Assembly: GCA_027624335.1 (NCBI GenBank)
Contig: JAQBWV010000026.1
Location: forward strand, 1-41,922
Length of the DNA: 41,922 nt
Direction of reading: 5' to 3'
Source of the DNA: Planctomycetota bacterium
GTDB taxonomy: Bacteria; Planctomycetota; Planctomycetia; Planctomycetales; Planctomycetaceae
Below the pieces are notes generated by a model. It ran no database searches. It saw only the letters and a list, made by a program, of their open reading frames with translations, and was not told the origin of the DNA. How positions within the stretch are numbered: the first letter of the stretch is position 1; each line of letters starts with the position of its first letter. A program made the translations under genes and the position numbers. Below, in pieces: positions 27,359 through 35,753 of this stretch.

Positions 27359-29187
27359 ACAAAGTCCGCCGAATCATTGTCATTGACGACAACGAGGGCA
27401 TACACGAGGACTTCCGGAAGATTCTTAGCAGTAACGCTGAGTCCGAACAGATCAACGCCGACGAGGCATTTCTGTTCGGCGAAGTTGAGAAGGCGGAGTC
27501 GCAGGAAAATCAGACATACGAACTCGATTCAGCGATGCAAGGGCAGGACGGTCTGGAATTAGTACGCCAGGCTGTTGCAGAAGGTCGTCCCTACGGTGTG
27601 GCGTTTGTCGATATGCGAATGCCTCCTGGCTGGGACGGCGTCAAGACAATTGAGCATCTCTGGCAGGTTGACCCGGAACTGCAGGTTGTTATCTGCACCG
27701 CCTATTCGGACTACTCCTGGAAGGAAACAATCGACCGGCTTGGCTTAAGCGACCAGCTACTGATCCTCAAGAAGCCATTCGATGTGGCAGAAGTGGCCCA
27801 GCTTGCCGCAGCCTTAACACGCAAACGGGAAATGCAACGGCAGTTGAAGGGCCGTGTGGATCTGCTTGAAGAAGCCGTGAAAGCTCGGACGGAGTCACTG
27901 AACGATGCGGTGGCCAGCCTTAATGCCTCGAACCAGTTCGTTCAGTCGGCCTTGGATTCACTTTCGGAATACATCGCAGTGCTCGATTTCGAAGGGCATA
28001 TTGAACACGTCAATGAACGCTGGCTGTCAGCAGGAACTGCCAATCCGATCACGGGAGGACTGTTAACCGTCGGCGCCAATTACCTTTCTGCCTGCCATCA
28101 GGCGGCGTCGGTATTGCCCTTCGCCAAGAAACTGGAAATCGCCATTCGAAATGTGCTGGACGGGAATGAGGATTCGTTCAGTGGCGATTATGAGTGCATA
28201 TCCAGTGAGTCTGATCGAACGTCCTTTGCGGTGCATGTAACTCATTTTGAGATCGCAGGTTCGATTCGGGCGGTTGTAGCACACGAAGACACAACCAACG
28301 TGCGCAATCTTCAGGATCAGCTGGCCAACGCCCGGCAACTGGAATCCGTCGGGCGACTTGCGGCGGGTGTCGCTCACGAGATCAACACACCGATCCAGTA
28401 TATCGGCGACAACACGCGGTTCCTTCGCGACTCGTTTGCTGACCTTGAAGGATTGCTGGGATCCGTCGGTGAGCTTCTGGGTGAGTGCGAGCGCGGTGAG
28501 CCGTCGCAGGGCTCCGTCAACAGTCTTGCCGAGGCTGCAAGGGCAGCGGACCTTAAGTGGCTGCAGGAAGAGGTGCCGCGATCAATCGAACAGTCGCTGG
28601 ATGGCATCGATCGCGTGGCCACGATTATTCGTGCCATGAAAGAGTTCTCGCATCCAGGTCAGGTCGGCAGGAGTGAAGTTGATATCAACCGGGCGATCGA
28701 GAGTACGGTGACCGTTGCACGCAGCGAGTGGAAGGACACGGCGATTGTGGAAACAGACTTTGATCCGAATCTCCCAGCTCTTCTGTGTGTGGGAGGGGAG
28801 ATCAATCAGGTACTTCTGAATCTGCTCATCAACGCAATCCACGCAATCGGTGATAATGCTACTGACGATTGCGAAGAGCCTGGAACTATCCGCTTCAGTA
28901 CACGCCTGGTCGATGATGCCATTGAGATACGAGTTGCGGACAGTGGCTCGGGGATTTCAGTAGATATTCAATCCCGCATTTTCGATCCGTTCTTCACGAC
29001 GAAGGAAGTCGGGCGTGGCACTGGCCAGGGGCTGTCTCTTGCCAGGTCAATCATCGTCGATCATCACGACGGGTCACTTTCGTTTGAAACCGCTCCTGAC
29101 CGGGGCACGACATTCATCATTCAGCTCCCGCTGAATAACCGGGCCGAGAAAGGAAGCCATCATGACTTCTCGCATTCTAATTGTTGA
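27343..29187 (+). CDS. Hybrid REC-PAS-histidine kinase, soluble
   Basis: The ATG at 27343 is preceded by GGGAGG and overlaps the previous stop by 16 bases. The 614-residue protein has an N-terminal receiver domain (about 8-160) with VIDDNEG, Asp90 in FVDMRMPPGWDG, and Lys in ILKKPFD. The receiver has a long insertion between the first helix and strand 2, as in other planctomycete and proteobacterial proteins of this type. A coiled coil (about 163-205), a PAS domain (about 206-320), an H-box VAHEINTPIQYIGDN (His345) and a HATPase domain with LLNLLINAIHAI, DSGSGI and GTGQGLSLAR follow. No membrane helix is visible. The receiver could accept phosphate from the heme kinase. Confidence 0.92.
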   Translation: MPQVIDKVRRIIVIDDNEGIHEDFRKILSSNAESEQINADEAFLFGEVEKAESQENQTYELDSAMQGQDGLELVRQAVAEGRPYGVAFVDMRMPPGWDGVKTIEHLWQVDPELQVVICTAYSDYSWKETIDRLGLSDQLLILKKPFDVAEVAQLAAALTRKREMQRQLKGRVDLLEEAVKARTESLNDAVASLNASNQFVQSALDSLSEYIAVLDFEGHIEHVNERWLSAGTANPITGGLLTVGANYLSACHQAASVLPFAKKLEIAIRNVLDGNEDSFSGDYECISSESDRTSFAVHVTHFEIAGSIRAVVAHEDTTNVRNLQDQLANARQLESVGRLAAGVAHEINTPIQYIGDNTRFLRDSFADLEGLLGSVGELLGECERGEPSQGSVNSLAEAARAADLKWLQEEVPRSIEQSLDGIDRVATIIRAMKEFSHPGQVGRSEVDINRAIESTVTVARSEWKDTAIVETDFDPNLPALLCVGGEINQVLLNLLINAIHAIGDNATDDCEEPGTIRFSTRLVDDAIEIRVADSGSGISVDIQSRIFDPFFTTKEVGRGTGQGLSLARSIIVDHHDGSLSFETAPDRGTTFIIQLPLNNRAEKGSHHDFSHSNC

Positions 29188-30358
29188 TGACGATACAAAT
29201 CTGCTTGATGGCTGCCGTCGAGCGTTGCGGCGTCACTTTGACGTTACGACTGCGTGCAGTGGTAACGACGGATTGACGAAAATTGCAGAGTCTCAGAGGT
29301 TCGCTGTGGTGTTGTCGGACATGCGAATGCCCGGTATGACAGGAGTACAGTTTCTGGAACACGTCCAGACCGAGTCGCCTGACTCAGTACGGATCATGTT
29401 GACTGGAAACGCCGATCAACAGACAGCGATCGACGCCATCAACAGCGGTCGCATTTTTCGGTTTCTCAATAAACCGTGTTTGCCTGAGAAGCTTTTCACA
29501 GCATTGCACGACGGCGTAAATCAATACGGTCTGCAGATGGCTGAGCGTGAGTTGCTGGATGGCACGGTACGAGGATGCGTTCGGGCCATGACTGAGATTC
29601 TCTCACTGACTAACCCACTGGGATTCGGTCGCGCGGCTCGCGTGAGAAAACTGGTGAGCTGCGCCTGTGAAACGCTTCGAATTTCGAACTCGTGGGAACT
29701 GGAAGTCGCTGCGATGATGTCGCAAGCTGGTGTCGTAACATTACCCGAAGCCGTATTGGAGAAAGCGTTGAGTGGTCTACCGCTGACGCCAGACGAAAAC
29801 GGAATGTTGGGAAACCTGAGAAATGTCGCGGTCGACCTGATCCAACACATTCCCCGATTGGCAGTGGTTACCGACTATATATCTGCGTGTGACCCTGCAC
29901 CCGATCCAGCGGTCGCCAGACCGTTGACTCCCTTGCCCGGATCAACTCCGCTGGAGGTGAAACTGCTGCAGGCAGCACTGGATCTTGAGATGCTGATTTC
30001 GCTCGGAAGATCGGAGAAGGAAGCGTTTGCTCACTTGCGATCCGGCGGTCGGGTTCGAGACGAGAATATCCTCTTCGCACTGGAAGAGTCGTTTCTCCGC
30101 GGCATGGAGAAGCGGGCGATTCCACTTCGACACCTTCAGGTCGGACAGGTACTCGCTGAAGATGTCATGTCGATTGATGGCGGCAGACGGTTACTCGGTC
30201 GCAGTTATGAGATCACCGAACGCCTGCTGCTTCGTCTCCAGAATTACCATTCGAAACATGGCGTTCGCGAACCGATCCAGGTTCTGGCTCGCGATGAATC
30301 TGCAAACGATGCCTGGAAAACAACAGTGAATCCGGAACCTGCGATTGCCCTTCAATGA
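29162..30358 (+). CDS. Response regulator with degenerate HD-type output domain
   Basis: This 398-residue protein overlaps the upstream kinase by 26 bases, with AAGGAAG before the ATG. The receiver domain (about 4-120) has IVDDDTN, Asp53 in VLSDMRMPGMTG, a Thr in MLTGNAD and Lys in FLNKPC. Residues about 135-350 follow the helical layout of HD/HD-GYP regulators (RpfG type). However, the metal motif that normally reads HDIGK-like is replaced by MMSQAGVVTLPE, and the first His of the pair is gone (GRAARVRKLV). Phosphodiesterase activity is therefore doubtful. The C-terminal 45 residues (LRHLQVGQVLAEDV) match the tail found after such domains. It may act by protein contact. It is the last gene of the cluster. 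Confidence 0.88.
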   Translation: MTSRILIVDDDTNLLDGCRRALRRHFDVTTACSGNDGLTKIAESQRFAVVLSDMRMPGMTGVQFLEHVQTESPDSVRIMLTGNADQQTAIDAINSGRIFRFLNKPCLPEKLFTALHDGVNQYGLQMAERELLDGTVRGCVRAMTEILSLTNPLGFGRAARVRKLVSCACETLRISNSWELEVAAMMSQAGVVTLPEAVLEKALSGLPLTPDENGMLGNLRNVAVDLIQHIPRLAVVTDYISACDPAPDPAVARPLTPLPGSTPLEVKLLQAALDLEMLISLGRSEKEAFAHLRSGGRVRDENILFALEESFLRGMEKRAIPLRHLQVGQVLAEDVMSIDGGRRLLGRSYEITERLLLRLQNYHSKHGVREPIQVLARDESANDAWKTTVNPEPAIALQ

Positions 30359-31213
30359 CTGATGGTCGGTGAGCACGGATTATGGGAACGCAACGACCAA
30401 CTGCTCGGCGAGGATGTGGTGGAGATTCTGGACTTCCTCGAATGACTGCGTGAGGTCTCGAAATTACTGTGCGACACGGACGCGAATGCAGAGGTGTTCG
30501 TCAAAGATGAAAATGTGCGTCGATGAAATCCGCTTGACCTGGCCACTCTATGTCTTAAGAAGTAGTCGCCGTTTCGCAGGGCCAGCTGAATCGACCGATG
30601 TTCTTCGCTCGTGAACGTTACATAACTGAGCGTCTTGCCACGTAGATATTTCTGGAATGGTTACCAGGGAGCGGAGGGGATGCAGTGATGGATGGTGGCT
30701 TGGTACCGGCCTGGTGAGAGCGAACCGTTTGGGTGTCGTTCCCTTGTTTCCAGCCCAACCATCCTGACCCGAACCTCATGACTGCAGTAACGGAGTGGGT
30801 TGGGTTTCCACGGCTTGAATCGACCAGGTGTGCTGCCTACATTGACGCCACTTGCCTGGTATTGCTGATGTCATTGCCTCAGCTCCCGGTTTCAGCGTGG
30901 GCGGATTGTCACTCTGACTTCAGCTCTGAATGACGATCGGGTGCCAGTGCTGCTGATTTCAGTTTCTGAAAATTGCAGGCCCCTGTAAAATCTATCAACA
31001 TTTCGATTCAATTCGGCGTATGCCTGGCAACGTCGCCGGCATTTCCTACTGTATTGTCAATACTCAGGCGTTATTTCATTTTCTGAATTCTGACAGCCAA
31101 TCGCAGATGACCTTTTTCGTCAGTCCAATTCGGCTGAATTCTGATTGCTGCGAACAGTGGCTGTTCGTGTTGTTCTTATTCCAGACGTCTACTCAACAGG
31201 GCGGGACAAGCTG
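30359..31213. other. Gene-poor stretch
   Basis: This 855-base region sits between the signalling operon and the ABC operon. Around 30369-30530 plus-strand text such as LLGEDVVEILDFLE alternates with stops and has unusually even composition on both strands. It could be an old gene remnant, but I recognise no family. ORFs at 30369-30614 and 30733-30933 are unconvincing. The right end is AT-richer, with the palindrome at 31051-31063. Confidence 0.5.
31051..31063 (+). promoter_or_regulatory. Palindrome GTATTG-T-CAATAC upstream of the ABC operon
   Basis: A perfect 13-base inverted repeat (6-bp arms, 1-bp centre) in AT-rich DNA, 150 bases before the ABC ATPase start. It could be an operator. No regulator gene is adjacent. 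Confidence 0.3.
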
Positions 31214-32161
31214 ATGAGCGATGAGCCAGTCATTCAGATTCGCAATCTGACCAAGACCTACCGGGATTTCTGGGGCCGAAAGAAAGTTCAGGCCCTCAAC
31301 TCGTTGAGCCTCGACGTGAAGAAAGGCGAAGTTTTCGGACTGCTCGGGCCGAACGGTTCCGGTAAGACGACAACGATGAAACTGCTGCTGGGGTTGCTGT
31401 TTCCGACTGAGGGCGAGATCTCGATCCTTGGTAAGCCTGCGTCGGATGTTTCGAAGAACGAGCGAATCGGCTACCTGCCTGAAGAATCGTACCTGTATAG
31501 GTTTCTGAACGCCGAAGAGACGCTCGATTTCTATGGTCGGCTGTTCGACATCACTGCCGAACAGCGTCGCCGCAAGACCGAAGAACTGATCGAGATGGTC
31601 GGTCTTCAACAGGCACGAAGGCGTCAGCTGAAGGAATACTCCAAAGGGATGACCCGCCGGATTGGACTCGCTCAGGCGTTGATCAACGACCCGGATTTAG
31701 TTTTGCTGGACGAGCCAACGAGCGGTCTGGACCCTCTGGGGACTCGCGACATGAAGGACTTGATCCTGCAGTTGCGAGATCAGGGAAAGACAGTTGTGAT
31801 GTGCAGCCACTTGCTGGCCGATGTTCAGGACGTCTGCGACCGGATTGCTATTCTCTACGGTGGCGAATTAAAAGAGCTGGGGCGCGTCGATGACCTCCTC
31901 AAAGAGCAGAAGGAAACTCAGTTCATCACGTCTGAGTTGAGTGACGACGCTGTTGCAGAAATCAAAGCCGTTCTGCAAAAGCACAACGCGTCGTTGAAGA
32001 GTTGCGGGCAGCCAACCAGCAGTCTTGAAGAACTCTTTCTCAGGACGGTTCAGCGCAGTAAGGATCGACCGGGGCAACGTTATGTTCCGACCGCTGAATC
32101 CGGAGCCGACTCGACATCGGATGCTTCACCTTCGGAAGAGACTGCGGAATCCAGTTCCTGA
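31214..32161 (+). CDS. ABC transporter ATP-binding protein (ABC-2 type)
   Basis: This 315-residue ATPase starts at ATG 31214 ([12 protein letters not shown]); the longer frame from 31145 has no RBS or family content. Walker A is GPNGSGKT (45-52) and Walker B is [13 protein letters not shown]. The signature segment reads [16 protein letters not shown], where the usual LSGGQ is replaced by YSKGM, a known form in ABC-2 exporters. The H-loop lies in [11 protein letters not shown]. The C-terminal 80 residues hold the accessory region found in drug/lipid exporters and a Ser/Thr/Glu-rich tail. It pairs with the permease at 32395, in the same direction. Confidence 0.93.
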   Translation: MSDEPVIQIRNLTKTYRDFWGRKKVQALNSLSLDVKKGEVFGLLGPNGSGKTTTMKLLLGLLFPTEGEISILGKPASDVSKNERIGYLPEESYLYRFLNAEETLDFYGRLFDITAEQRRRKTEELIEMVGLQQARRRQLKEYSKGMTRRIGLAQALINDPDLVLLDEPTSGLDPLGTRDMKDLILQLRDQGKTVVMCSHLLADVQDVCDRIAILYGGELKELGRVDDLLKEQKETQFITSELSDDAVAEIKAVLQKHNASLKSCGQPTSSLEELFLRTVQRSKDRPGQRYVPTAESGADSTSDASPSEETAESSS

Positions 32162-32187
32162 GCGAAGCCTGACGGCACTGCACAATC

Positions 32188-32225
32188 TGCTGGAATACCG
32201 TCCGGTTGCTGGAATACTGTCCGGC
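32188..32225 (+). repeat. 19-bp tandem duplication between ABC genes
   Basis: Units 32188-32206 and 32207-32225 read TGCTGGAATACYGTCCGG plus one base, differing at one internal position (C/T) and at the last base. They lie between the ATPase stop and the permease start. Confidence 0.8.
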
Positions 32226-32226
32226 G

Positions 32227-32258
32227 GAAGATCGAAAGAAGATCGAAGATCGAAGATC
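32227..32258 (+). repeat. GAAGATC 7-bp tandem repeat
   Basis: GAAGATC occurs three times in direct succession (32238-32258), with a fourth copy at 32227-32233. It directly follows the 19-bp duplication. Such a tract is prone to slippage and lies in the leader of the permease gene. Confidence 0.8.
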
Positions 32259-32394
32259 GATCATGAGTTTCATCGCAGCGACCGGCATTCTGAACTAAGT
32301 GTTCGGCGAACTTCCAACTGCATCTCTTCAAACAACGAGGCCCCAGACGTAACAGCATCACGTCAGGCCGTTGCAGCCTTCGGACTTAAAGATC

Positions 32395-33996
32395 ATGAGT
32401 TTACAACCCGTCGACTTCAACCTGCTCATTGGTGCCACACAGTGGGTCATTGTGTTTGGCTCTTTCATCGGTGTGTTCCTCCTGGTCGCCATGGCGACAT
32501 CGTTTCCGATGTACGGTCTGGCAGGACCCGGACGAGTCGTGGCCGGCGCACTTCATGGGCTTGGTGAGTTCCTGTCGCCATCACCTCGCCGCGTGTATGC
32601 GATCGCGATGCTGACTTATAAAGAGTCTATCCGCAAAAAAGCATTGCTGGTTTTCGTCGTGTTCGCAGTGCTGTTCATGTTCGCAAGCTGGTTCCTCGCG
32701 AACCCTTCTGACCGACCTGACATGCAGGTTCGCAACTACGTTGCCTTCGTCTTCATTGCGATCAACATGCTGGTTCTGCCTGTTGTCCTGCTGTTGTCCT
32801 GCTGGGGACTTCCGGAGGACATTCGCATCAGATCCCTGCACACGGTTGTGACCAAGCCGGTCCGCAGAAACGAAGTGGTGCTCGGTCGAATTCTAGGCTT
32901 CGCCAGCGTCGGCACGTTGATTCTGTTAATCATGTCGACTGTCGGGTATGTCTGGATTCAACGTCAGGTTTCATCAGATGTCGATTTGTTCTGCCGGGTG
33001 CCTGTCTACGGAGACGTCACCATGATCGACCGAACCGGCAACCCCGGCCTTGGAGTCAACGTCGGTGACATCGACGAGACTCGAAGCTTCATTGAAGGAG
33101 GAACCCGGGCTGCCGGCGTGTGGACGTTCCCCTTGAATGAAAAGGCAGACACGATCCGACTTGAGAGTCGATTCGAGGCTTTCCGAACCTTCAAGGGCAA
33201 CATGGATCGTTCGCTGCGGGTTCGTTACGTCCTCGTCAACGAAGCAAAGTCACTGCGAGTACCACTGCCAACGTTTGAAGTCGACGAGTTCGGCACCAAC
33301 GAAACAGAAGTGGCACGGAAACAGACCTGGACCGACGAGCAAACACTAAAGACAAATGAAGTTGATATTTACGACGACCTTGCCGTTACCTCAGACAAGG
33401 GCACCTATGGAGCGCTTGTCGTACACGTTCAGTGTCTCGACAGGTCACAGTATCTGGGCGTTTCTCAGGGCGACTTCTTCATCCGACTGCCGGACCGCTC
33501 ATTCGCCACGGGCTATATCAAAGCCGTGATCGGCGTGTGGCTCAAGATTCTTGTCATCGTGATGGCCGGCGTCACGGCCAGTTGTTTCGTGAAGTGGCCA
33601 GTGGCGACGTTGTTGAGCTTTTCAGTCATCGTCATCGGACAGGTCGCTCGCGGATTTCTCGACAAGATACTTTCTGGCAAACAGGCGGGCGGCGGTGCGG
33701 CAGAATCCGTCTACCGACTTCTGACTCATATGAATGACACGGCAACACTCCCGGAAAATCCATTGACGTCAACGCTTCAGTTGTTTGACCACGGTCTTCA
33801 GCACGGACTGTGGATGGTGAAATTCATGATTCCTGATCTGACTTCTTTTGGAATGTCAGACTGGGTCGCCCGGGGATTCGATGTTCCCTGGCAGGGAGTG
33901 ATGCTGCCCTCGCTGGCCGTCACGTTCGGATATTTTCTACCGTGTCTTCTGCTCGGATACTTTTCCCTCTCTCTGCGTGAACTGGAAGCTAAATGA
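32395..33996 (+). CDS. ABC-2 type permease with large extracytoplasmic domain
   Basis: This 533-residue protein starts at ATG 32395 (MSLQPVDFNLL). Hydrophobic segments lie at about 13-40, 85-105, 118-142, 160-185, then 373-395, 400-420 and 500-528. A soluble domain of about 185 residues (190-370) between TM4 and TM5 should be outside the cytoplasm. Near TM2 the sequence KESIRKKALLVF matches the coupling region of ABC-2 membrane proteins. It is the permease partner of the ATPase at 31214. The transported substrate is unknown. The next gene overlaps its stop by four bases (ATGA). Confidence 0.87.
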   Translation: MSLQPVDFNLLIGATQWVIVFGSFIGVFLLVAMATSFPMYGLAGPGRVVAGALHGLGEFLSPSPRRVYAIAMLTYKESIRKKALLVFVVFAVLFMFASWFLANPSDRPDMQVRNYVAFVFIAINMLVLPVVLLLSCWGLPEDIRIRSLHTVVTKPVRRNEVVLGRILGFASVGTLILLIMSTVGYVWIQRQVSSDVDLFCRVPVYGDVTMIDRTGNPGLGVNVGDIDETRSFIEGGTRAAGVWTFPLNEKADTIRLESRFEAFRTFKGNMDRSLRVRYVLVNEAKSLRVPLPTFEVDEFGTNETEVARKQTWTDEQTLKTNEVDIYDDLAVTSDKGTYGALVVHVQCLDRSQYLGVSQGDFFIRLPDRSFATGYIKAVIGVWLKILVIVMAGVTASCFVKWPVATLLSFSVIVIGQVARGFLDKILSGKQAGGGAAESVYRLLTHMNDTATLPENPLTSTLQLFDHGLQHGLWMVKFMIPDLTSFGMSDWVARGFDVPWQGVMLPSLAVTFGYFLPCLLLGYFSLSLRELEAK

Positions 33997-35315
33997 ACAA
34001 TCTCACATCGCGACAACGCAAGACATCGTGCGTCGTGGGGATTCTCGTGCTACTGGTCCCGATTGTCCTGCTTGGGATGCCTGCCAGTGGCCAGGGGGAA
34101 GCGTCTGGAGGAGTCCTGGCGCGACTCCGCAGCGCGCATGACCTGGGGGAAAGCGATCTCGGGCAGATCGATCCGACCAGCGCGACGATGAACCTGGTAC
34201 TGCTGGGATTACGTGGCGTGGCAGTCAACATGCTTCGGATGGATCTGGACCACTACAAGGACACGAAGAACTGGGCAGAACTGAGAGCGACGACCGAAGC
34301 TGTCATCACTTTGCAGCCTCACTACATCGAAGTCTGGAAGTTCCTCGCATGGAACATGTCCTACAACGTGTCTGCGGAATGGGACGCTGTACCGGATCGA
34401 TATTACTGGGTGAAAGAGGGCGGCAAATTCTCTCAGGAAGGTACCAGAAGGAATCAGGACTCTCCCGAACTCCTCTGGGAAACCGGCAAGGTCTGGGGAC
34501 AGAAAGTCGGGCGAAGCGATGAATGGAAGTATTTCCGCGGGTACTTCCTGAAGGATCCCGACGAGGAGACCTACCGTGGGTCGGTCGATCCAGACGTCAA
34601 TCCGAAGCAGATGGACAACTACCTTGTCGCCAAGGAATGGTATTCCAAGGCGAACAACGCAGAGGATCGACATGTTCAGCACATCATGATGCGAGCATTG
34701 TTCCGCTCTTACCCGACGCGATCGCAGCTTGATTATGCCGACGCTCTGCAGCGCGAAGGTAAGTTCACCGGAGTCACCGTCGCTGCCTGGCAGGGTGGCT
34801 TTGATGAATGGACTGGCATTTACGGAGCGATGGAGTTCAAAGCTCCGGACTGCGTACTTCACATGGAAGCCAACGAAGACGACGTTCGTCAGATGGCAGC
34901 GGACAATAACGTCAGCGAAGCGGTCGTGCAGAGATGGCTAAAGCACTATCAGAACACGACCAACTACCGCTACTGGCGAACACGATCGCAGTCCGAGGCG
35001 AGAGCAGAAACCGCAGAAGCTCACGAGCTGATTTTCGACGGTGAGCAGGAGTATCGGAAAGGTGAACTGGACAGCGCCGTCGCGAAACTAACTCGAGGCA
35101 TGGGACTGTTCGCGGAAATGCTGGAGCGTCACCCAGACCTCGCCATCGAAGATCTCACTGCCGAAGAAGGAATGTGGGCGGTACTTCTCTGGCAGAAGAT
35201 CCTCGAACTGCAACAGAAGCCAGTCCCCGAAACCTATCCGTTGAAATTTCTGTGGGACCATCACCAGGGTCTGCTGGGTGAACTCGAAGATCGCTTCAAC
35301 CGGCTGGGGCTGTAA
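33993..35315 (+). CDS. Secreted or anchored helical-repeat (TPR-like) protein of the ABC operon
   Basis: This 440-residue protein has an N-terminal signal anchor (about residues 13-32). The rest is largely alpha-helical, with a tetratricopeptide-like rhythm around 95-130 (NWAELRATTEAVITLQPHY, VWKFLAWNMSYN) and 350-400 (LIFDGEQEYRKGELDSAVAKL). No enzymatic motif is visible. The start overlaps the permease stop (ATGA), which makes translational coupling and a shared role very likely. It may be the extracytoplasmic partner of the exporter. Proteins of this type occur next to ABC-2 pairs in planctomycetes, but I cannot name a function. Confidence 0.7.
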   Translation: MNNLTSRQRKTSCVVGILVLLVPIVLLGMPASGQGEASGGVLARLRSAHDLGESDLGQIDPTSATMNLVLLGLRGVAVNMLRMDLDHYKDTKNWAELRATTEAVITLQPHYIEVWKFLAWNMSYNVSAEWDAVPDRYYWVKEGGKFSQEGTRRNQDSPELLWETGKVWGQKVGRSDEWKYFRGYFLKDPDEETYRGSVDPDVNPKQMDNYLVAKEWYSKANNAEDRHVQHIMMRALFRSYPTRSQLDYADALQREGKFTGVTVAAWQGGFDEWTGIYGAMEFKAPDCVLHMEANEDDVRQMAADNNVSEAVVQRWLKHYQNTTNYRYWRTRSQSEARAETAEAHELIFDGEQEYRKGELDSAVAKLTRGMGLFAEMLERHPDLAIEDLTAEEGMWAVLLWQKILELQQKPVPETYPLKFLWDHHQGLLGELEDRFNRLGL

Positions 35316-35753
35316 TCCCGACACCTGTGCAGCATTGGCTGAGCGAACGTTCGCCAGCGTGGCATCAGGGAGAATGCGACCTGGGAATCAGCGCCATTGA
35401 CGGCTTGCTCTTCAGCATTGTCAGTCAACAATCCGGCGTACTTGAATCGTGACGATGGCCGCGCGAGATATAATGCAGCGATCATCAAGGCATTATGGAG
35501 TACGCCGTCAACGCCACCGGTAACACGATGTATCGTGATTGACTCAGGTACGCCTGGTATGTCTGGACAGCGCCATACTGGCTGGCAACCTGTTTCGAGA
35601 AAAGGGGTTCATTCAAGCAGCGGGCGGTGTGCGTGAAGCATTGAAAAGTGACTCATTCGATGACTCCTGCAAAGAGTTCGTTTTCTAAAAGTGAATTCGT
35701 AAATAGAATTCGTGGTCTTCGCGGAAACACTACAGCGACACAAGGAAGAGACA
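35316..35753. other. Intergenic region upstream of the LRR gene
   Basis: About 440 bases with no supported gene. The last 70 bases are AT-rich and hold a direct repeat of GAATTCGT (35693-35700 and 35706-35713, 13-base period) just before the LRR gene, which could be a regulator site. Confidence 0.45.

Noticed and set aside
30733-30933. 66-residue frame in the gene-poor stretch
   Set aside because: Short, no RBS, no family pattern.
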